13,535 nt of DNA. Source: JAKANM01 sp964356495 (GTDB lineage Bacteria; Patescibacteriota; Patescibacteriia; Magasanikbacterales; GWA2-37-8). The translations under genes were made by a program, and so were the position numbers. A model generated the notes under the pieces. The model worked only from the letters and a program-made list of their open reading frames with translations. It was not told the DNA's origin and ran no database searches. Position 1 is the first letter of the stretch. The number at the start of each line of letters is the position of its first letter. Location: the NCBI GenBank assembly GCA_964356495.1, contig CAYHHR010000024.1, forward strand, positions 1 to 13,535, given 5' to 3'. This document shows positions 13,048 to 13,535 of this stretch, piece after piece.

Positions 13048-13535
13048 ATGTTGAGCGTTAAAGATGTCTTCGCCCTCGGATTGAAGAAAGCTATCGCCGC
13101 TGACCCGCGCGGCAAGAAAGGGGTCGAAGCCTACCTCGCGAGATCTAAAAAGGAATTCTTGAAACTTTCAGAAAAAGAAAAAAAGGAATTTGATCAGGAA
13201 AAATTATCAAATCCTTATCTTGATAGCGGTATTAGTTTTGATGACGGTAAGACGAAAGTAAAGCGAGTTCTGGTCGGGATCGATATTACGGAAGGCGAGA
13301 TCCTGCTTGCGAGCCAAATGAGTGAGCGTGGTAAACCGATTGACCTCGTAATTTCGCATCATCCGGTCGGCAAGGGCCGCGCCGGTCTCGCGGACGTGAT
13401 GGAGATGTCGGTGGAAGTTTACGAGAGTTATGGCGTGCCGATCCACATCGCCGAAAAAATTCATGAAGAAAGGATGAAACTTGTCGGACGCAATCTGCAC
13501 GCCTCGAATCATTATAAAGTTGTCGACGTGGCGCG
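13048..13535 (+). CDS. NIF3-like (NGG1p-interacting factor 3 family) protein, 3' end outside window
   Basis: 162 codons are visible from the ATG at 13048 with no stop. After a basic, helical N-terminal part (about 1-55) comes VKRVLVGIDITEGEILLAS (72-90) and DLVISHHPVGKG (99-110). The double histidine His104/His105 after a hydrophobic strand matches the dinuclear-metal site of NIF3 proteins, and KLVGRNLHASNHYKVVD continues in the same style. NIF3 proteins are widespread, bind two metal ions and have no agreed biochemical role (hydrolase-type activities have been proposed for some). It follows ileS by 11 bases, so is likely in the same transcript. The N-terminal extension before the metal site is longer than in E. 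coli YbgI. Confidence 0.85.
   Translation, partial: MLSVKDVFALGLKKAIAADPRGKKGVEAYLARSKKEFLKLSEKEKKEFDQEKLSNPYLDSGISFDDGKTKVKRVLVGIDITEGEILLASQMSERGKPIDLVISHHPVGKGRAGLADVMEMSVEVYESYGVPIHIAEKIHEERMKLVGRNLHASNHYKVVDVA

Noticed and set aside
13207..13512. Minus-strand open frame opposite the NIF3-like gene
   Set aside because: The plus strand encodes a recognisable NIF3 metal site here, and the antisense frame has no signature.
1..13535. tRNA, rRNA, CRISPR, transposase, T-box or riboswitch
   Set aside because: I looked through the intergenic regions on both strands and saw no cloverleaf, array, T-box core or recognisable aptamer motif.

Overview
The window looks like a chromosomal piece of a Candidate Phyla Radiation bacterium (Patescibacteria, most likely the Parcubacteria group). 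This is inferred from the compact proteins, tight gene packing, scarcity of Shine-Dalgarno sites, a eukaryote/archaeon-like IleS, palindromic repeats inside housekeeping genes, and a pair of paralogs of a type I associate with these genomes. No database search was run, so the placement rests on gene style. There is no rRNA, tRNA, CRISPR array, transposase or integrase in the window.

Layout. 1-1255 is the C-terminal part of rpoC. A hairpin-plus-promoter junction leads to a secreted lysine/alanine-rich coiled-coil protein (1351-1842), a variant Fe/Mn superoxide dismutase (1944-2522) and, one base later, ruvC (2524-3045). 3046-4158 is an accessory island. It holds two inverted ~55-bp repeats (3071-3124 and 4076-4130), a 108-bp fold-back element resembling an integron attC site (3215-3322), and one minus-strand gene for a membrane-anchored Ig-like protein. 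Then come a SpoU/TrmH-type RNA 2'-O-methyltransferase and an overlapping uncharacterised gene. 8249-5228 on the minus strand is a four-gene operon (rpiB, rpe, a thioredoxin-reductase-like flavoprotein, a PfkB-family kinase) with gaps of 2-3 bases and a near-consensus promoter. 8366-9905 carries two tandem paralogous lipoproteins, each with its own nearly identical promoter and its own terminator. 9989-13036 is ileS, followed by the 5' part of a NIF3-like gene that runs off the window.

How the genes fit together. rpoC, ruvC, ileS and the methyltransferase are core information processing. The rpiB-rpe-kinase operon would interconvert ribulose-5-P, ribose-5-P and xylulose-5-P and phosphorylate a sugar or nucleoside, with a thiol-redox flavoenzyme co-transcribed. 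The superoxide dismutase adds oxidative defence. Three products (the coiled-coil protein and the two lipoproteins) carry export signals, and the Ig-like protein has a membrane anchor.

The most notable signals are: (i) palindromic or short-period repeats inserted in frame into ruvC (once) and ileS (three times), one of which separates two cysteines of a presumed zinc ribbon; (ii) the inverted repeat pair with a compensatory base-pair change; (iii) the attC-like fold-back next to the Ig-like gene; and (iv) the tandem lipoprotein family with a duplicated promoter module.
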